Shown: piece after piece, positions 34,497 to 42,866 of the stretch
Layout of the letters: every line of letters starts with the position of its first letter
Numbering within the stretch: the first letter of the stretch is position 1
Origin: Peribacillus simplex
GTDB lineage: Bacteria > Bacillota > Bacilli > Bacillales > DSM-1321
Direction of reading: 5' to 3'
DNA: 64,000 nt
Assembly: GCF_001542915.1 (NCBI RefSeq)
Contig: NZ_LNNH01000012.1
Location: 668,216-732,215 of the forward strand
Notes under the pieces: generated by a model
Databases searched by the model: none
What the model saw: only the letters and a program-made list of their open reading frames with translations
What the model was told of the DNA's origin: nothing
Position numbers and translations under genes: made by a program

Positions 34497-34895
34497 ATGA
34501 TTGGTTTAGGTTTATTACTAATACGATTGGTTATTGGTCTATCGTTCGTTGGTCATGGCGCGCAAAAATTGTTTGGCTGGTTTGGCGGTCATGGATTAAA
34601 AGGAACTGGAGGCTGGTTTGACTCGATCGGCATGAAGCCGGGAGTTACGATGGCCCTGTTTGCGGGTATTTCGGAGCTTATTGGCGGTGCATTGTTCGCT
34701 GTAGGTCTGCTTACACCTCTAGCTGGGATATTGATAGCCGCTACCATGCTTGCTGCGATTGTTAAGGTTCACGGAGCAAATGGCTATTGGGCAACCCAGA
34801 ACGGATATGAATACAATCTTGCCATCCTCGCAGTTGCGATTGGTGTCGCTTTAACTGGAGCTGGTCCTTACTCACTTGATTCCATTCTTTTTTAA
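34497..34895 (+). CDS. DoxX-family membrane protein (CatD/YfiD-like)
   Basis: The 132-residue, four-span protein has the DoxX/SURF4 pattern LLIRLVIGLSFVGHGAQKLFGWFGGHGLKGTGGWFDSIGMKPG (about 6-48) and GISELIGGALFAVGLLTPLAG. DoxX-type proteins associate with oxidoreductases in quinone, thiol or sulfur stress; in B. subtilis a related protein (CatD) is co-regulated with catechol dioxygenase. The promoter and MhqR-like boxes upstream agree with a quinone/electrophile response. Start: ATG with AGGAGG 7 bases upstream. Monocistronic, with its own terminator. Confidence 0.87.
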   Translation: MIGLGLLLIRLVIGLSFVGHGAQKLFGWFGGHGLKGTGGWFDSIGMKPGVTMALFAGISELIGGALFAVGLLTPLAGILIAATMLAAIVKVHGANGYWATQNGYEYNLAILAVAIGVALTGAGPYSLDSILF

Positions 34896-34910
34896 GCTAT
34901 GTATCATTGT

Positions 34911-34950
34911 GAAAAACACGGAGTCGGATATATCCACTCCGTGTTTTTTT
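34911..34950 (+). terminator. DoxX gene terminator
   Basis: AAAACACGGAGT / ACTCCGTGTTTTTTT hairpin directly downstream. Confidence 0.85.
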
Positions 34951-35108
34951 CTGCTACTAAACATAGTCATACTTCTCAAACAACGATCATTTAATTCAAA
35001 AATGCCTGTAAAACTGCAAATTCGAGGCGCTGTTCCTTCCTATTTACGATTATATAGCGTTTTCATGATCACCTCATCCCGCATTGCCCCTTTTTCTTAT
35101 TTAAAATT

Positions 35109-35189
35109 GGCTGTTTTCGCATATTTTGCTATAAATCACCTAGTAATGCGGTGTGGTTGATTTACGCTCCCTACTTTGCGAAAAGAGCC
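35109..35189. repeat. MITE-like 81-base element with 13-base inverted ends
   Basis: GGCTGTTTTCGCA and TGCGAAAAGAGCC are inverted copies (12 of 13 matching) that bound 81 bases within the gene-free space between the DoxX and OYE genes. The rest of that space (34951-35308) shows no gene. Confidence 0.4.
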
Positions 35190-35308
35190 TTAACATTATG
35201 CCGGAACTGTCATTGTGGGAATCCTCTTCTGAACAAAGAGAAAGATGAAGGTACTAATGCAGGAAGGGTCTTCTAAACACCATTATATACGAGTCATATC
35301 CAGCATTA

Positions 35309-35361
35309 AATAACCGCGGATAAAGGACACTTTTTCATGTGTGTCCCATATCCGCGGTTTC
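35309..35361 (-). terminator. Terminator of the OYE gene
   Basis: Outer stem AACCGCGGAT / ATCCGCGGTT and inner stem GGACAC / GTGTCC, just downstream of the OYE stop on the minus strand. Confidence 0.7.
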
Positions 35362-35398
35362 ACTCAATTATCATTGTATATTCCATGGAGGCGTCGGC

Positions 35399-36523
35399 CT
35401 ATTCAATCCCTGGAAACCACCCTGGGGAATGGATGATGGCCTGCCATAATGGATCAGGAATCTCTAATTGCCGTTGATGATCTTTGTTTATTTTTGTGAC
35501 GATTTCCGTTTCTCTTCCTTGTTCCACTTTTTGTACCCATTCCGGATCAATGATCAATTCACGGCCTAAGGCAAGCAGAGGAACGCCTGATTGCAGTGCA
35601 TTGATCGCATCATCTGCCGTGTAGATCGAACCGACGCCGATGACAGGAACTTGATCTCCGACACGTTCTTTAATGACTTCCATCCGGGGCCGGTTAGCAT
35701 TTGCTCCCCTTCTTCCTTTTGACCAGAAATCCATTAATGAAACATGAAGGTAAGCCAGATCTTTTTTCACAAGTCCGTCAATCAATGCAAGTGTATCGTC
35801 CATCGTGATTCCAGGTGTTTCAGGTTCCTCTGGTGAAAAGCGATATCCTACGATGAACGGTGCTTTGGCATGGTTTGCCACGGCTTTTTGGACTTCATCC
35901 ACCACCGCTAACGGAAAACTCAGGCGCCTTTCAAGTGATCCTCCCCACTTGTCTTCGCGACGGTTCGAGTGCGGGGAAAAGAATTGCTGAATCAGGTAAC
36001 CATTGGCACCGTGAATTTCGACACCATCATATCCAGCTTCTATGGCACGTCGAGTGGTTTCACCAAAATCGAGAATGATCGATTCGATTTCCTTTTCGGT
36101 CAGTGGACGCGGAACCGTTTTCCCTTCGCCAACTGATGGGATATCACCTGCGCTTACAACATCGCCATTAGGCACTAATTCCGGTGGAACCTCGCGGCCG
36201 CCATGAAAAATCTGGAGGATTGCTTTTGCACCTTTCGCTTTTATCGCCGAAGCTAAACGACTTAGGCTAGGAATCATTTCGTCCGTATCACCGCCAAACT
36301 CCCCATGAAATCCTTTGCCATTTGCCGTCACATACGTACAAGCCGTTATCACCATGCCCACCCCGCTTGACCGGCGCTCATAATAGCTTATTTCTTCATC
36401 GGATACGGTCCCGTCAGGATTCGAAGAGAAATTGGTCATCGGTGCCATCACCAGACGATTTTTCACTTCCACCCCTTTCCCTATATTGAATGATTCAAAT
36501 AATGGTGTATATTTAGAATTCAT
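35399..36523 (-). CDS. Old-yellow-enzyme-family NADH:flavin oxidoreductase
   Basis: The 374-residue FMN-binding TIM barrel has KNRLVMAPMTNFSSNPDGTVSDEEISYYERR (about 21-51), GYDGVEIHGANGYLIQQFFSPHSNRR (about 160-185, including the substrate-binding His/Asn pair) and the FMN-phosphate segment VIGVGSIYTADDA. It reduces activated C=C bonds or nitro groups and is often involved in electrophile detoxification. Start: ATG with GGAGGAC 7 bases upstream; an upstream ATG would overlap that site. Followed by its own terminator. Confidence 0.9.
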   Translation of the reverse strand: MNSKYTPLFESFNIGKGVEVKNRLVMAPMTNFSSNPDGTVSDEEISYYERRSSGVGMVITACTYVTANGKGFHGEFGGDTDEMIPSLSRLASAIKAKGAKAILQIFHGGREVPPELVPNGDVVSAGDIPSVGEGKTVPRPLTEKEIESIILDFGETTRRAIEAGYDGVEIHGANGYLIQQFFSPHSNRREDKWGGSLERRLSFPLAVVDEVQKAVANHAKAPFIVGYRFSPEEPETPGITMDDTLALIDGLVKKDLAYLHVSLMDFWSKGRRGANANRPRMEVIKERVGDQVPVIGVGSIYTADDAINALQSGVPLLALGRELIIDPEWVQKVEQGRETEIVTKINKDHQRQLEIPDPLWQAIIHSPGWFPGIE

Positions 36524-36592
36524 TTGACAGTCCTCCATTTATAAGTAAGTTACCAACAACCGAATACGTAACGGTCGGTTGTCATTGAATGA

Positions 36593-36907
36593 TCACGCAT
36601 GCTTAGCGATTAACGCCGAAATTGCTTCTTTAGGCTGAAGGCCCACTGCCTGATCGACCTTTTCTCCATCTTTGAAAAGAATAAGTGCTGGTATTCCCAT
36701 TATCCCGTATTGTTGTGTCGTCGCTGTATTTTCATCAACATTGAGTTTAACGATTTTAACCTGTTCACCCATTTCATCGTCCAATTCGTTTAGGACTGGT
36801 GCAATCATTTTACACGGGCCGCACCATGGGGCCCAAAAATCAACCAGCACTAACCCCTCTTTAATTTCAACAGCAAAATTTCCATCTGTAACATGCTCGA
36901 TAGCCAT
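36593..36907 (-). CDS. trxA: Thioredoxin
   Basis: The 104-residue protein is the length of B. subtilis TrxA and has the active site [17 protein letters not shown] (Cys pair about 29 and 32) and the cis-proline segment GIPALILF. It reduces protein disulfides with electrons from thioredoxin reductase. ATG chosen because AGGAGG lies 8 bases upstream; an ATG two codons earlier is too close to it. It is 70 bases upstream of the OYE gene and could be co-transcribed with it. It may be a second thioredoxin, since the usual trxA locus is elsewhere. Confidence 0.92.
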   Translation of the reverse strand: MAIEHVTDGNFAVEIKEGLVLVDFWAPWCGPCKMIAPVLNELDDEMGEQVKIVKLNVDENTATTQQYGIMGIPALILFKDGEKVDQAVGLQPKEAISALIAKHA

Positions 36908-36954
36908 GATCATTTCCTCCTCGTTTTATCCGTTATAAACACCAGTTTAAAACC

Positions 36955-37341
36955 TCATTTATTAAAATCAAGATTCGCGATTCGATTTTCCTCCATAAGG
37001 AAATCGGATTTCTCAGCCTTTAATTTGGGATGTATCTTAACAGATTCCAATTTACCTGATAACTCCATAAACCAAGTCTCATCTTTGGAAAGTAACGCTA
37101 AATCAATTAATGCCAATAGATGGCTTTCGTTACTAATTTCTAAATCGGGCAGCTTTTGAGTCCATTTACTTGGGATCCAAATCGATTTACCAACCGCCTT
37201 TTCATTATCACTTTCCACTACATTCACTTTAATGATATCTTGATTTCGGCCTATGGTTTCGATGAACCCATGAATGAGTTCCCCCTCCCTCGACCTTCCT
37301 TGTACCCAATCACCGTTTTCAAATGGTCTATTTCCTGCCAT
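36955..37341 (-). CDS. IDEAL-domain protein
   Basis: The 128-residue protein has an N-terminal beta-rich half (NGDWVQGRSREGELIHGFIETI) and a C-terminal IDEAL-type helix LLALIDLALLSKDETWFMELSGKL (about 74-97). IDEAL domains occur in small Bacillaceae proteins of mostly unknown role, some acting in protein-protein contacts. The ATG has AGAGGTG about 9 bases upstream. It precedes trxA by about 50 bases on the same strand, so the two may share a transcript. Confidence 0.75.
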   Translation of the reverse strand: MAGNRPFENGDWVQGRSREGELIHGFIETIGRNQDIIKVNVVESDNEKAVGKSIWIPSKWTQKLPDLEISNESHLLALIDLALLSKDETWFMELSGKLESVKIHPKLKAEKSDFLMEENRIANLDFNK

Positions 37342-37427
37342 ATCGAAACACCTCTTTTATATTCATTTTAAGAACAACCCTTAACTGTAAAAATAAAAGA
37401 TACAGTAAGGATAAAAGAAAAAACTAA

Positions 37428-37853
37428 TCAATATCGAGGACATTGCTTAATTTTTTCCAAAAACGTGCTAAGTGTAATATTTTCTAAATACTTTTCAAAA
37501 TATAGCTCGGCTTCATCGAATATTTGATCCATGACCACCTGGGTATTGGAAGAAATGACACACTTTTTCTCCGGATCACCCGTACACCATTTCGGTTTCA
37601 ATGTCCCATGTGAGACGGTTATATAAATATCCGCTAAACTTACCTCTTCAGGATTACATTCGAGAATATATCCTCCGCCAACACCTTCTTTAGTCTTGAC
37701 ATACCCTTTATTCCGTAAGCAGCTCATCACTTTCCTAATTCTTGCCGAGTTCGTACAAACGTTTTCTGCAATAGACTCACTACTTGCCATATGATCGGGC
37801 AAATAAGCCAAATAAACCAAACTATGCACAGCTATTGTAAAATCACTATTCAC
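37428..37853 (-). CDS. Rrf2-family transcriptional regulator
   Basis: The 141-residue protein has a typical Rrf2 winged helix starting NSDFTIAVHSLVYLAY, with recognition segment SESIAENVCTNSARIRKVMSCLRNKGYVKTKEGVGGGYIL. Only two cysteines (WCTGDPEKKC) lie in the cluster-binding region, one fewer than in the Fe-S members IscR and NsrR, so a thiol sensor of the YwnA type is likely. GTG was chosen because GGAGG lies 9 bases before it; an ATG three codons earlier abuts the ribosome site. A perfect dyad lies 26 bases upstream, suggesting autoregulation. Confidence 0.85.
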   Translation of the reverse strand: MNSDFTIAVHSLVYLAYLPDHMASSESIAENVCTNSARIRKVMSCLRNKGYVKTKEGVGGGYILECNPEEVSLADIYITVSHGTLKPKWCTGDPEKKCVISSNTQVVMDQIFDEAELYFEKYLENITLSTFLEKIKQCPRY

Positions 37854-37878
37854 TTTTGGCATCCTCCTCAAGGAGATT

Positions 37879-37901
37879 ACTGTAATTTTAATCATTACAG
37901 T
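37879..37901. promoter_or_regulatory. Rrf2 operator dyad
   Basis: ACTGTAAT and ATTACAGT are perfect 8-base arms separated by 7 bases, just upstream of the Rrf2 gene. Confidence 0.6.
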
Positions 37902-38029
37902 TGCTAAAGTCAACTCTCACCACTTTATGATCATGTCATTCATTTTGCCACACTCAAGAAATGGATCGGTAAAAAACGTCAAATGATACCCAATGCTTGT
38001 CGGAGATGGCTTTGATTACATAGTGAGGT

Positions 38030-38203
38030 AAGGTCATTCCCAATAAAAGAATAACCTGTTCCAATTGTGGACAATATCGAGTCTTTGAAAAAACAGATAA
38101 CAGAGGAAGAGTAAAGTATTGAAGAAAGTGCAACCAGCAAACTGGACGAGGTGAAAAGCCAATGACTAAACGGCTTACCGAAATCAAAAGCCATTTACAA
38201 TAA
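38030..38203 (+). pseudogene. Small zinc-ribbon gene with TGA in place of a cysteine codon
   Basis: Within a stretch lacking intact genes, one frame encodes RITCSNCGQYRVFEKTDNRG, then VKY, a TGA, and RKCNQQTGRGEKPMTKRLTE, ending at TAA after 57 codons. The C-x2-C ... (stop)-x2-C spacing means the TGA occupies the first cysteine of the second pair. No ATG/GTG start follows the upstream stop, although GAGGTAAGG resembles a ribosome site. It looks like a decayed zinc-ribbon protein; family unknown. The rest of the space between the Rrf2 and threonine-synthase genes shows only a hairpin near 38.26 kb. Confidence 0.5.
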
Positions 38204-38240
38204 TTGGTTATCCAGAGAAATATTTAATGTTCGAAGCAAA

Positions 38241-38278
38241 CAAGGCGTGGTCCAACTTGCCAAAGGACCAACGCCTTA
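38241..38278 (-). terminator. Possible terminator hairpin
   Basis: AAGGCGTGGTCC / GGACCAACGCCTT arms; on the minus strand only TTGTTTGC follows, so termination would be weak. It lies 230 bases past the threonine-synthase stop. Confidence 0.4.
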
Positions 38279-38506
38279 TCATTCATACATGAAAAGGATA
38301 TTCAGGTGATATGTTTCGAACAGGTCCTAATTACACCAGAACCGATCATATCTACTAATTCAAACTATAAACGATTCCAAAAACGACTCAGTCACCGAGC
38401 TCCGTTTGAATTTCGTTTTTTGATCACTGCCCTGTCTTTTAATGTTTGTCTTCTTGTCGGGGATAACCCCAATTCCCTAGGTTTCATTACGAATAAAATA
38501 AGGTTT

Positions 38507-39790
38507 CTATACTATATACTTTTTAATAGTGTCATATGTCAAACTAGTCGGTTGCCATTCATTTTTAAAGGTTGAATGATTACTTTCTCCAAAATGATAC
38601 TCATTCAGGGCATCTGTATCCTTTAAGATATTTCCCGTTAAGATACAGAGTGCTGACTCCTCTTTGTCAATCACCTGCTGAGACACTAATTTTCGTAGTC
38701 CAGCAACAGTAGCTGCCGAAGCAGGTTCACACCCAATGCCACTTTTATCAATTATAGCTTTTGCGTCAAGAATTTCATCATCTGTTACGGAAATGGTCGT
38801 CCCATTTGTTTGTCTTAAAGAAAGCATGGCTTTTTTCCAACTAGGTGGATTTCCGATATTCAATGCAGAAGCTCTAGTATATGGCCGAGGTTCAGGAATA
38901 AGTTCACTCTTATTTTGAGCTATCATTTTATGGAATGGGCTGGCACCTTCAGCTTGTACAATTGCTACTCTTGGCACCTTGTCTATAAACCCGAGTGAAA
39001 ATAAATCCTGTAATCCTTTACCTAATGCAGTTGCGTTACTTAAAGCTCCACCAGGTACTACAATCCACTCAGGTAAATTCCAGTTTAAATAGTGGGCAAT
39101 TTCATAAATAATACTTTTTTGTCCTTCTATCCGAAAGGGATTAATGGAATTGCATACGTATAAACCAAGATCACTAGCATTCTCCTCTAAAAACTGAATT
39201 CCGTCATCATAAGTACCCGAAATACTAAAAACATGTGCACCGTACGCTATTGTCTGTAATACTTTATTAATCGATATATCTTTATTTGGGACGAAAACAT
39301 AAGAATTTGCATGAGCGATTGAGGCATACATAGCTAAGGAAGAGGATGTATTTCCTGTTGAGGTGCAAGTGAAGTTTTTAAAACCCAAGGATTTCCCATG
39401 AGAAACCGCAACCGTCATACCATTGTCTTTAAATGAACCACTAGGATTTTCACTTTGCGCTTTTAAAGAAACTTGACTCAATCCCGTATATTTCCTAATC
39501 AACTCAGAAGAGTATAATCCTGTGTTTCCTTCATATTTGGTAATAATGCAGTCTTCAGGTAACTCAGGAAAAATTAATTCTTTGTATCTCCATACCCCAC
39601 TTGCGTATGGTGTCATTCTTTCAGAAAGGCGTTCATTGAATAAATGCTTCAAAAAGTCAGCATCATAGTTGTGAAAATCTTGGACAATATCTAAAAGTCC
39701 GCCACATGTACAATGGTGGTTTAAATTATTGGAAGACATTCCTTGACCACAGTCGATACATATTAATTTCATTTTATTAGGGACATACAA
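38507..39790 (-). CDS. thrC: Threonine synthase-like PLP enzyme with N-terminal zinc ribbon
   Basis: The 427-residue protein begins with a zinc-ribbon-like cysteine set (ICIDCG ... HHCTCGG) and continues with a fold-type II PLP domain: SENPSGSFKDNGM (Schiff-base Lys), CTSTGNTSSSLAMYAS (phosphate/substrate loop) and VVPGGALSNATALGKGL. This matches the archaeal-type threonine synthases, which convert O-phosphohomoserine to threonine. It is unlinked to hom or thrB and is divergent from a LysR gene, so a related reaction is possible. The start is probably TTG after GAGGTGAGAGGG; an ATG six codons later is the alternative. Base composition is more AT-rich than its neighbours. Confidence 0.82.
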   Translation of the reverse strand: MYVPNKMKLICIDCGQGMSSNNLNHHCTCGGLLDIVQDFHNYDADFLKHLFNERLSERMTPYASGVWRYKELIFPELPEDCIITKYEGNTGLYSSELIRKYTGLSQVSLKAQSENPSGSFKDNGMTVAVSHGKSLGFKNFTCTSTGNTSSSLAMYASIAHANSYVFVPNKDISINKVLQTIAYGAHVFSISGTYDDGIQFLEENASDLGLYVCNSINPFRIEGQKSIIYEIAHYLNWNLPEWIVVPGGALSNATALGKGLQDLFSLGFIDKVPRVAIVQAEGASPFHKMIAQNKSELIPEPRPYTRASALNIGNPPSWKKAMLSLRQTNGTTISVTDDEILDAKAIIDKSGIGCEPASAATVAGLRKLVSQQVIDKEESALCILTGNILKDTDALNEYHFGESNHSTFKNEWQPTSLTYDTIKKYIV

Positions 39791-39887
39791 GCTGCCCTCT
39801 CACCTCTTTACTTAGAAATTTTCTTGAGTTGGAACTTTTATAGTCTTATAATAACGGAAGAAAACCAATACATATAATATATCTTTT

Positions 39888-39900
39888 TATGGTATTCATA
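39888..39900. promoter_or_regulatory. LysR-type T-N11-A box
   Basis: TATGGTATTCATA, with TATG/CATA arms, lies midway in the intergenic space of the LysR / threonine-synthase pair. It is a short motif in AT-rich DNA. Confidence 0.35.
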
Positions 39901-39929
39901 CGTTTCATTTATGATTATAGAGGTGAATA

Positions 39930-40817
39930 ATGAACCTACATGCATTACGACTATTTCATACTGTCGCTGAAAAGGGAAATGTTACTCGTGCGGCTGAGGA
40001 GCTGAATATAAGTCAGCCTGCTGTAACGGCACAAATTAAAAAATTAGAACAAGAAATCGGGTTAAATTTATTGTCTCCTAAGGGTAGAGGCATCTTATTA
40101 ACCCAAGCTGGCCTTCAACTTGCTAAACAAGCTAAAAGATTATTTTCCCTTGAAGCCGAAATAGACTCTTATATTAATCAACTCAAAAATGGAGCAGTTG
40201 GAAAGCTACGTATTGTCGCAACATATCTTCCAGCAAATTTTTTATTACCAAAATGGATAGGGCGATACAAACAAAGATACCCTGAGGTAGAGGTAGAATT
40301 AACAACAACTAATTCTCGTAGTGCAATCGATCAGTTAATTAATTATGAAGCAGAAATTGCTTTCATAGGTGGAAGAAAAGAGTTTAATCCATTCATTCAT
40401 AGTAAGGAATTACTTGAAGATAAAATGGTATTTGTCGTGCATAAAGATCATAAGTTCGCTTCAAAACATATTACATTGGCTGAAATGGCAAGAGAGCCTT
40501 TTGTGTTTCGAGAAGAAGGGAGTTCCTCAAGGGAAAAGTTGGTTTCTTTATGTAAAATCCATCATGTAAATGAACCAATCGTTGGCTTACAAATTAATGG
40601 ATTGAATGAAACAATCAGAACAGTGATTGAAGGTTATGGAGTTACCTTTGTTTCATCTCTAGAAGTTAACGAATATATTACCCGTGGAGAAGTAGGCACA
40701 GTATATGTAGATGAAATTCAATTAAAAAATCCCATCTCATTATGTACAAGAAAAAAAGATACACTTGCCGAAACTGCGCTTAATTTCATACAAATGATTG
40801 AAAAAGATGAAAATTAA
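39930..40817 (+). CDS. LysR-family transcriptional regulator
   Basis: The 295-residue protein has the LysR helix-turn-helix (LHALRLFHTVAEKGNVTRAAEELNISQPAVTAQIKKLEQEIG, about 3-44) and a LysR substrate-binding domain (GKLRIVATYLPANFLLPKWI onward). It is divergent from the threonine-synthase-like gene, the classic arrangement in which the regulator activates the neighbour in response to a metabolite. Both genes are more AT-rich than the surroundings, suggesting transfer as a unit. Start: ATG with GAGGTG 6 bases upstream. Confidence 0.9.
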   Translation: MNLHALRLFHTVAEKGNVTRAAEELNISQPAVTAQIKKLEQEIGLNLLSPKGRGILLTQAGLQLAKQAKRLFSLEAEIDSYINQLKNGAVGKLRIVATYLPANFLLPKWIGRYKQRYPEVEVELTTTNSRSAIDQLINYEAEIAFIGGRKEFNPFIHSKELLEDKMVFVVHKDHKFASKHITLAEMAREPFVFREEGSSSREKLVSLCKIHHVNEPIVGLQINGLNETIRTVIEGYGVTFVSSLEVNEYITRGEVGTVYVDEIQLKNPISLCTRKKDTLAETALNFIQMIEKDEN

Positions 40818-40981
40818 CCGAGGAGGCGCGCAGCCTCGAACAGAATTGTCATTTTCAACATTCAGCATTCTAAATATTGAGTTTAGATAGATTGAAAAAA
40901 TGCATCTTTCCAACAGATATCGGTATTTGCTCCAAGAGCATTTTCAAAAGAAATAGTACGAGACCCGAAAACGGATGTTGA

Positions 40982-41046
40982 TAAAATTAAAAGACCTGAG
41001 TAGGGTAGCTTACCGAACTCAGGTCTTTTAATTTTATGTAGCTTAT
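40982..41046. terminator. Bidirectional terminator between lysR and RDD genes
   Basis: AAAAGACCTGAGT / ACTCAGGTCTTTT arms with A/T-runs on both sides. Confidence 0.85.
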
Positions 41047-41061
41047 ACCGCTCATTTTTTA

Positions 41062-41463
41062 TTAAGGTTTCTCCGATGTCACATATGTACCAGCAATGAA
41101 ATCATGAATCGACCGATGATCCTTTCTTATACCGACCATGAATGCGCTAATAATAAAACCTATCCCAATTGTAAGGATATAGACTATACCTGCAACGAAT
41201 GTTCTTAACAGCATCGTGCCTATACCTAATTTCCTGCCATCGACCCGTACGATACGGATGCCCATGAACCTTTTCCCGACTGTATAGCCATACCAGACTA
41301 TCGGGACGATCAGCATGTATAGCAAGTCCAATATTGTTGAGAAATCTTCATTTTCCCAATCACCGGTTATCCAACCAAAAATCAATGTTAAAGGCAAAGA
41401 TATTATTAGTGCGTCGAGAATTCCTGCGAAAAATCGTTTCCAAAAACCTACTGAATCGTTCAT
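41062..41463 (-). CDS. RDD-family membrane protein
   Basis: The 133-residue protein has the RDD pattern: FWKRFFAGILDALIISLPLTLIFG (Arg/Asp pair near the first span), YMLIVPIVWYGYTVGKRFMGIRIVRVDGRKLGIGTMLLRTF, and the last Asp near DHRSIHDFIAGTYV. Three membrane spans. RDD proteins are poorly characterised; some are sodium or compatible-solute transporters. Start: ATG with AGGAGG 7 bases upstream. Confidence 0.85.
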   Translation of the reverse strand: MNDSVGFWKRFFAGILDALIISLPLTLIFGWITGDWENEDFSTILDLLYMLIVPIVWYGYTVGKRFMGIRIVRVDGRKLGIGTMLLRTFVAGIVYILTIGIGFIISAFMVGIRKDHRSIHDFIAGTYVTSEKP

Positions 41464-41853
41464 CAATGATCCTCCTGTTAGCAGTTGTAGTAGTTACAAT
41501 TAACTATTTTACCAGATATGAGCTATTGTAACGAGCCTTTTTACATATTCACCAACCATAATCCAAACATTTGCGATATTATTACCCTGACTTGCAGATC
41601 CTTTGACTCCGTTTGCATGGAAAGGCCGGTCAGAACCCCTTGCTATGTAACGGAACAAGACCACTCAAAGACTTCTTCTGCAATACAAAAAAACCCTCTC
41701 TCTGGCTCATTCATGCAGAGAGGGGGTTTCGGATCTGTAATGGAAAGATAAAGCAAAAACAATGGAAATTTATGATGAAAGATTCACTCTTCAAAGTAGT
41801 TTATGATTTGCTTATCTTATAATTGCCATTAATCAATGAATGAACCCTTGAGT
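41464..41853. other. Gene-free stretch between RDD gene and yneF
   Basis: It contains the yneF terminator hairpin and nothing else I can support; short frames on the plus strand lack ribosome sites. Confidence 0.6.
41683..41729 (-). terminator. yneF/sirA terminator
   Basis: AAACCCTCTCT / AGAGAGGGGGTTT stem followed on the minus strand by TTTTTTGTATTG. Confidence 0.8.
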
Positions 41854-42069
41854 TTATTTTGTTTGTTGTTTATTCATGGCGCTCATCATTTGATTAATTT
41901 TCTTTTGGGATGGTTTCATACCCATTTGCATCATCATCATTTTCAGCATCTGTTCGTTAATTGGCGGATTTTTCTTTAAGTAATCCATCATGTATTTACG
42001 AGCGATGAAAAATCCCAGCACTACTCCAGCAATCAATGCCAGTACGCCAACTAGAATGTAAACCCACAT
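41854..42069 (-). CDS. yneF: UPF0154 membrane protein YneF
   Basis: The 71-residue protein has an N-terminal span ([25 protein letters not shown]) and the conserved [28 protein letters not shown] tail of UPF0154. Function unknown. It is in its B. subtilis place, downstream of tkt and sirA. Start: ATG with AAGGAGG 8 bases upstream. Confidence 0.92.
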   Translation of the reverse strand: MWVYILVGVLALIAGVVLGFFIARKYMMDYLKKNPPINEQMLKMMMMQMGMKPSQKKINQMMSAMNKQQTK

Positions 42070-42153
42070 ACTATTTCCTCCTTCGTGTTGTCTAACATCA
42101 GTGTACTAGACCAAAGGTTATTATACAATACCCGCTGCCGAAAAGTCCCCCAT

Positions 42154-42594
42154 TTAGACAAATTTTCTTTCTTTTATCGGTTTTAACCAGCCGTATTTTT
42201 CGTGTTCAAAATCTATGGCGAGAAAACTCGCCTCATATTTTCGAATACATTCAAAAAAGGCAGTCTCCGCTTCGTAATCTCCATCAGCTTTTAGTGTAAT
42301 GGATTCATTCTCGATAATTAAAACGGCTTTACTTGATCCATTTGTTTTTTCTAGATAGTATTTGCCATTTTGCGTCCAAAAATTCATCTTTCTTTGCAAG
42401 CGGTGCTCGATGGCCAACTTCAATTGGATGGTCGGGACTGTCTTGGTGACAAATTCGATTTGTTTTTGCAAAATACTCTTCAGTCGGCCCCGTGCATGAA
42501 TATATTCCAAAAACAAATTGAAAAATAGCTTTTCTCGACCGTAATAATGATGGGCAAATTCATCTTCGATTAAAAAAATTTGATAGGTTCTCAT
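42154..42594 (-). CDS. sirA: SirA, sporulation inhibitor of DNA replication
   Basis: The 146-residue protein matches SirA (YneE): an N-terminal YQIFLIEDEFAHHYYGREKLFFNLFLEY and a C-terminal GDYEAETAFFECIRKYEASFLAIDFEHEKYGWLKPIKERKFV. Made under Spo0A control early in sporulation, SirA binds DnaA domain I and stops new rounds of replication, ensuring two chromosomes per sporulating cell. Start: ATG with AGGAGGC 8 bases upstream. It follows tkt as in B. subtilis. Confidence 0.9.
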   Translation of the reverse strand: MRTYQIFLIEDEFAHHYYGREKLFFNLFLEYIHARGRLKSILQKQIEFVTKTVPTIQLKLAIEHRLQRKMNFWTQNGKYYLEKTNGSSKAVLIIENESITLKADGDYEAETAFFECIRKYEASFLAIDFEHEKYGWLKPIKERKFV

Positions 42595-42820
42595 CAGCCA
42601 ATGCCTCCTAGCATTCCTATTTTGGTCACACGGACAACGCAACACCAAACCCTTCCATTTTTTACTATCTATGATGACTTTCCCCTATAATTGACATAAT
42701 TAAACGAAAATTAATTATTCTCATTATATATTGACAAACGGACGGTATATGTTGTTTGTTGGAGAAATTTTCTTCTTTTTTTGTCGAATCGAAGAATTCC
42801 CCCTTACAATAAGAAATTCC

Positions 42821-42857
42821 AATAAAAAACTGACACCAAACTAGTTGGCGTCAGTTC
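42821..42857 (-). terminator. tkt terminator
   Basis: AACTGACaCCAA / TTGGcGTCAGTT stem with TTTTTTATT on the minus strand, just after the tkt stop. Confidence 0.85.
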
Positions 42858-42866
42858 CATTTACGA

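Noticed and set aside
35399-36523. Link of the OYE gene to the DoxX operator array as one regulon
   Set aside because: No MhqR-like box is visible upstream of the OYE or trxA genes, so a shared regulon is not claimed.
38306-38575. 89-codon plus-strand frame
   Set aside because: It runs into the threonine-synthase gene in antisense, with no ribosome site or recognisable domain.
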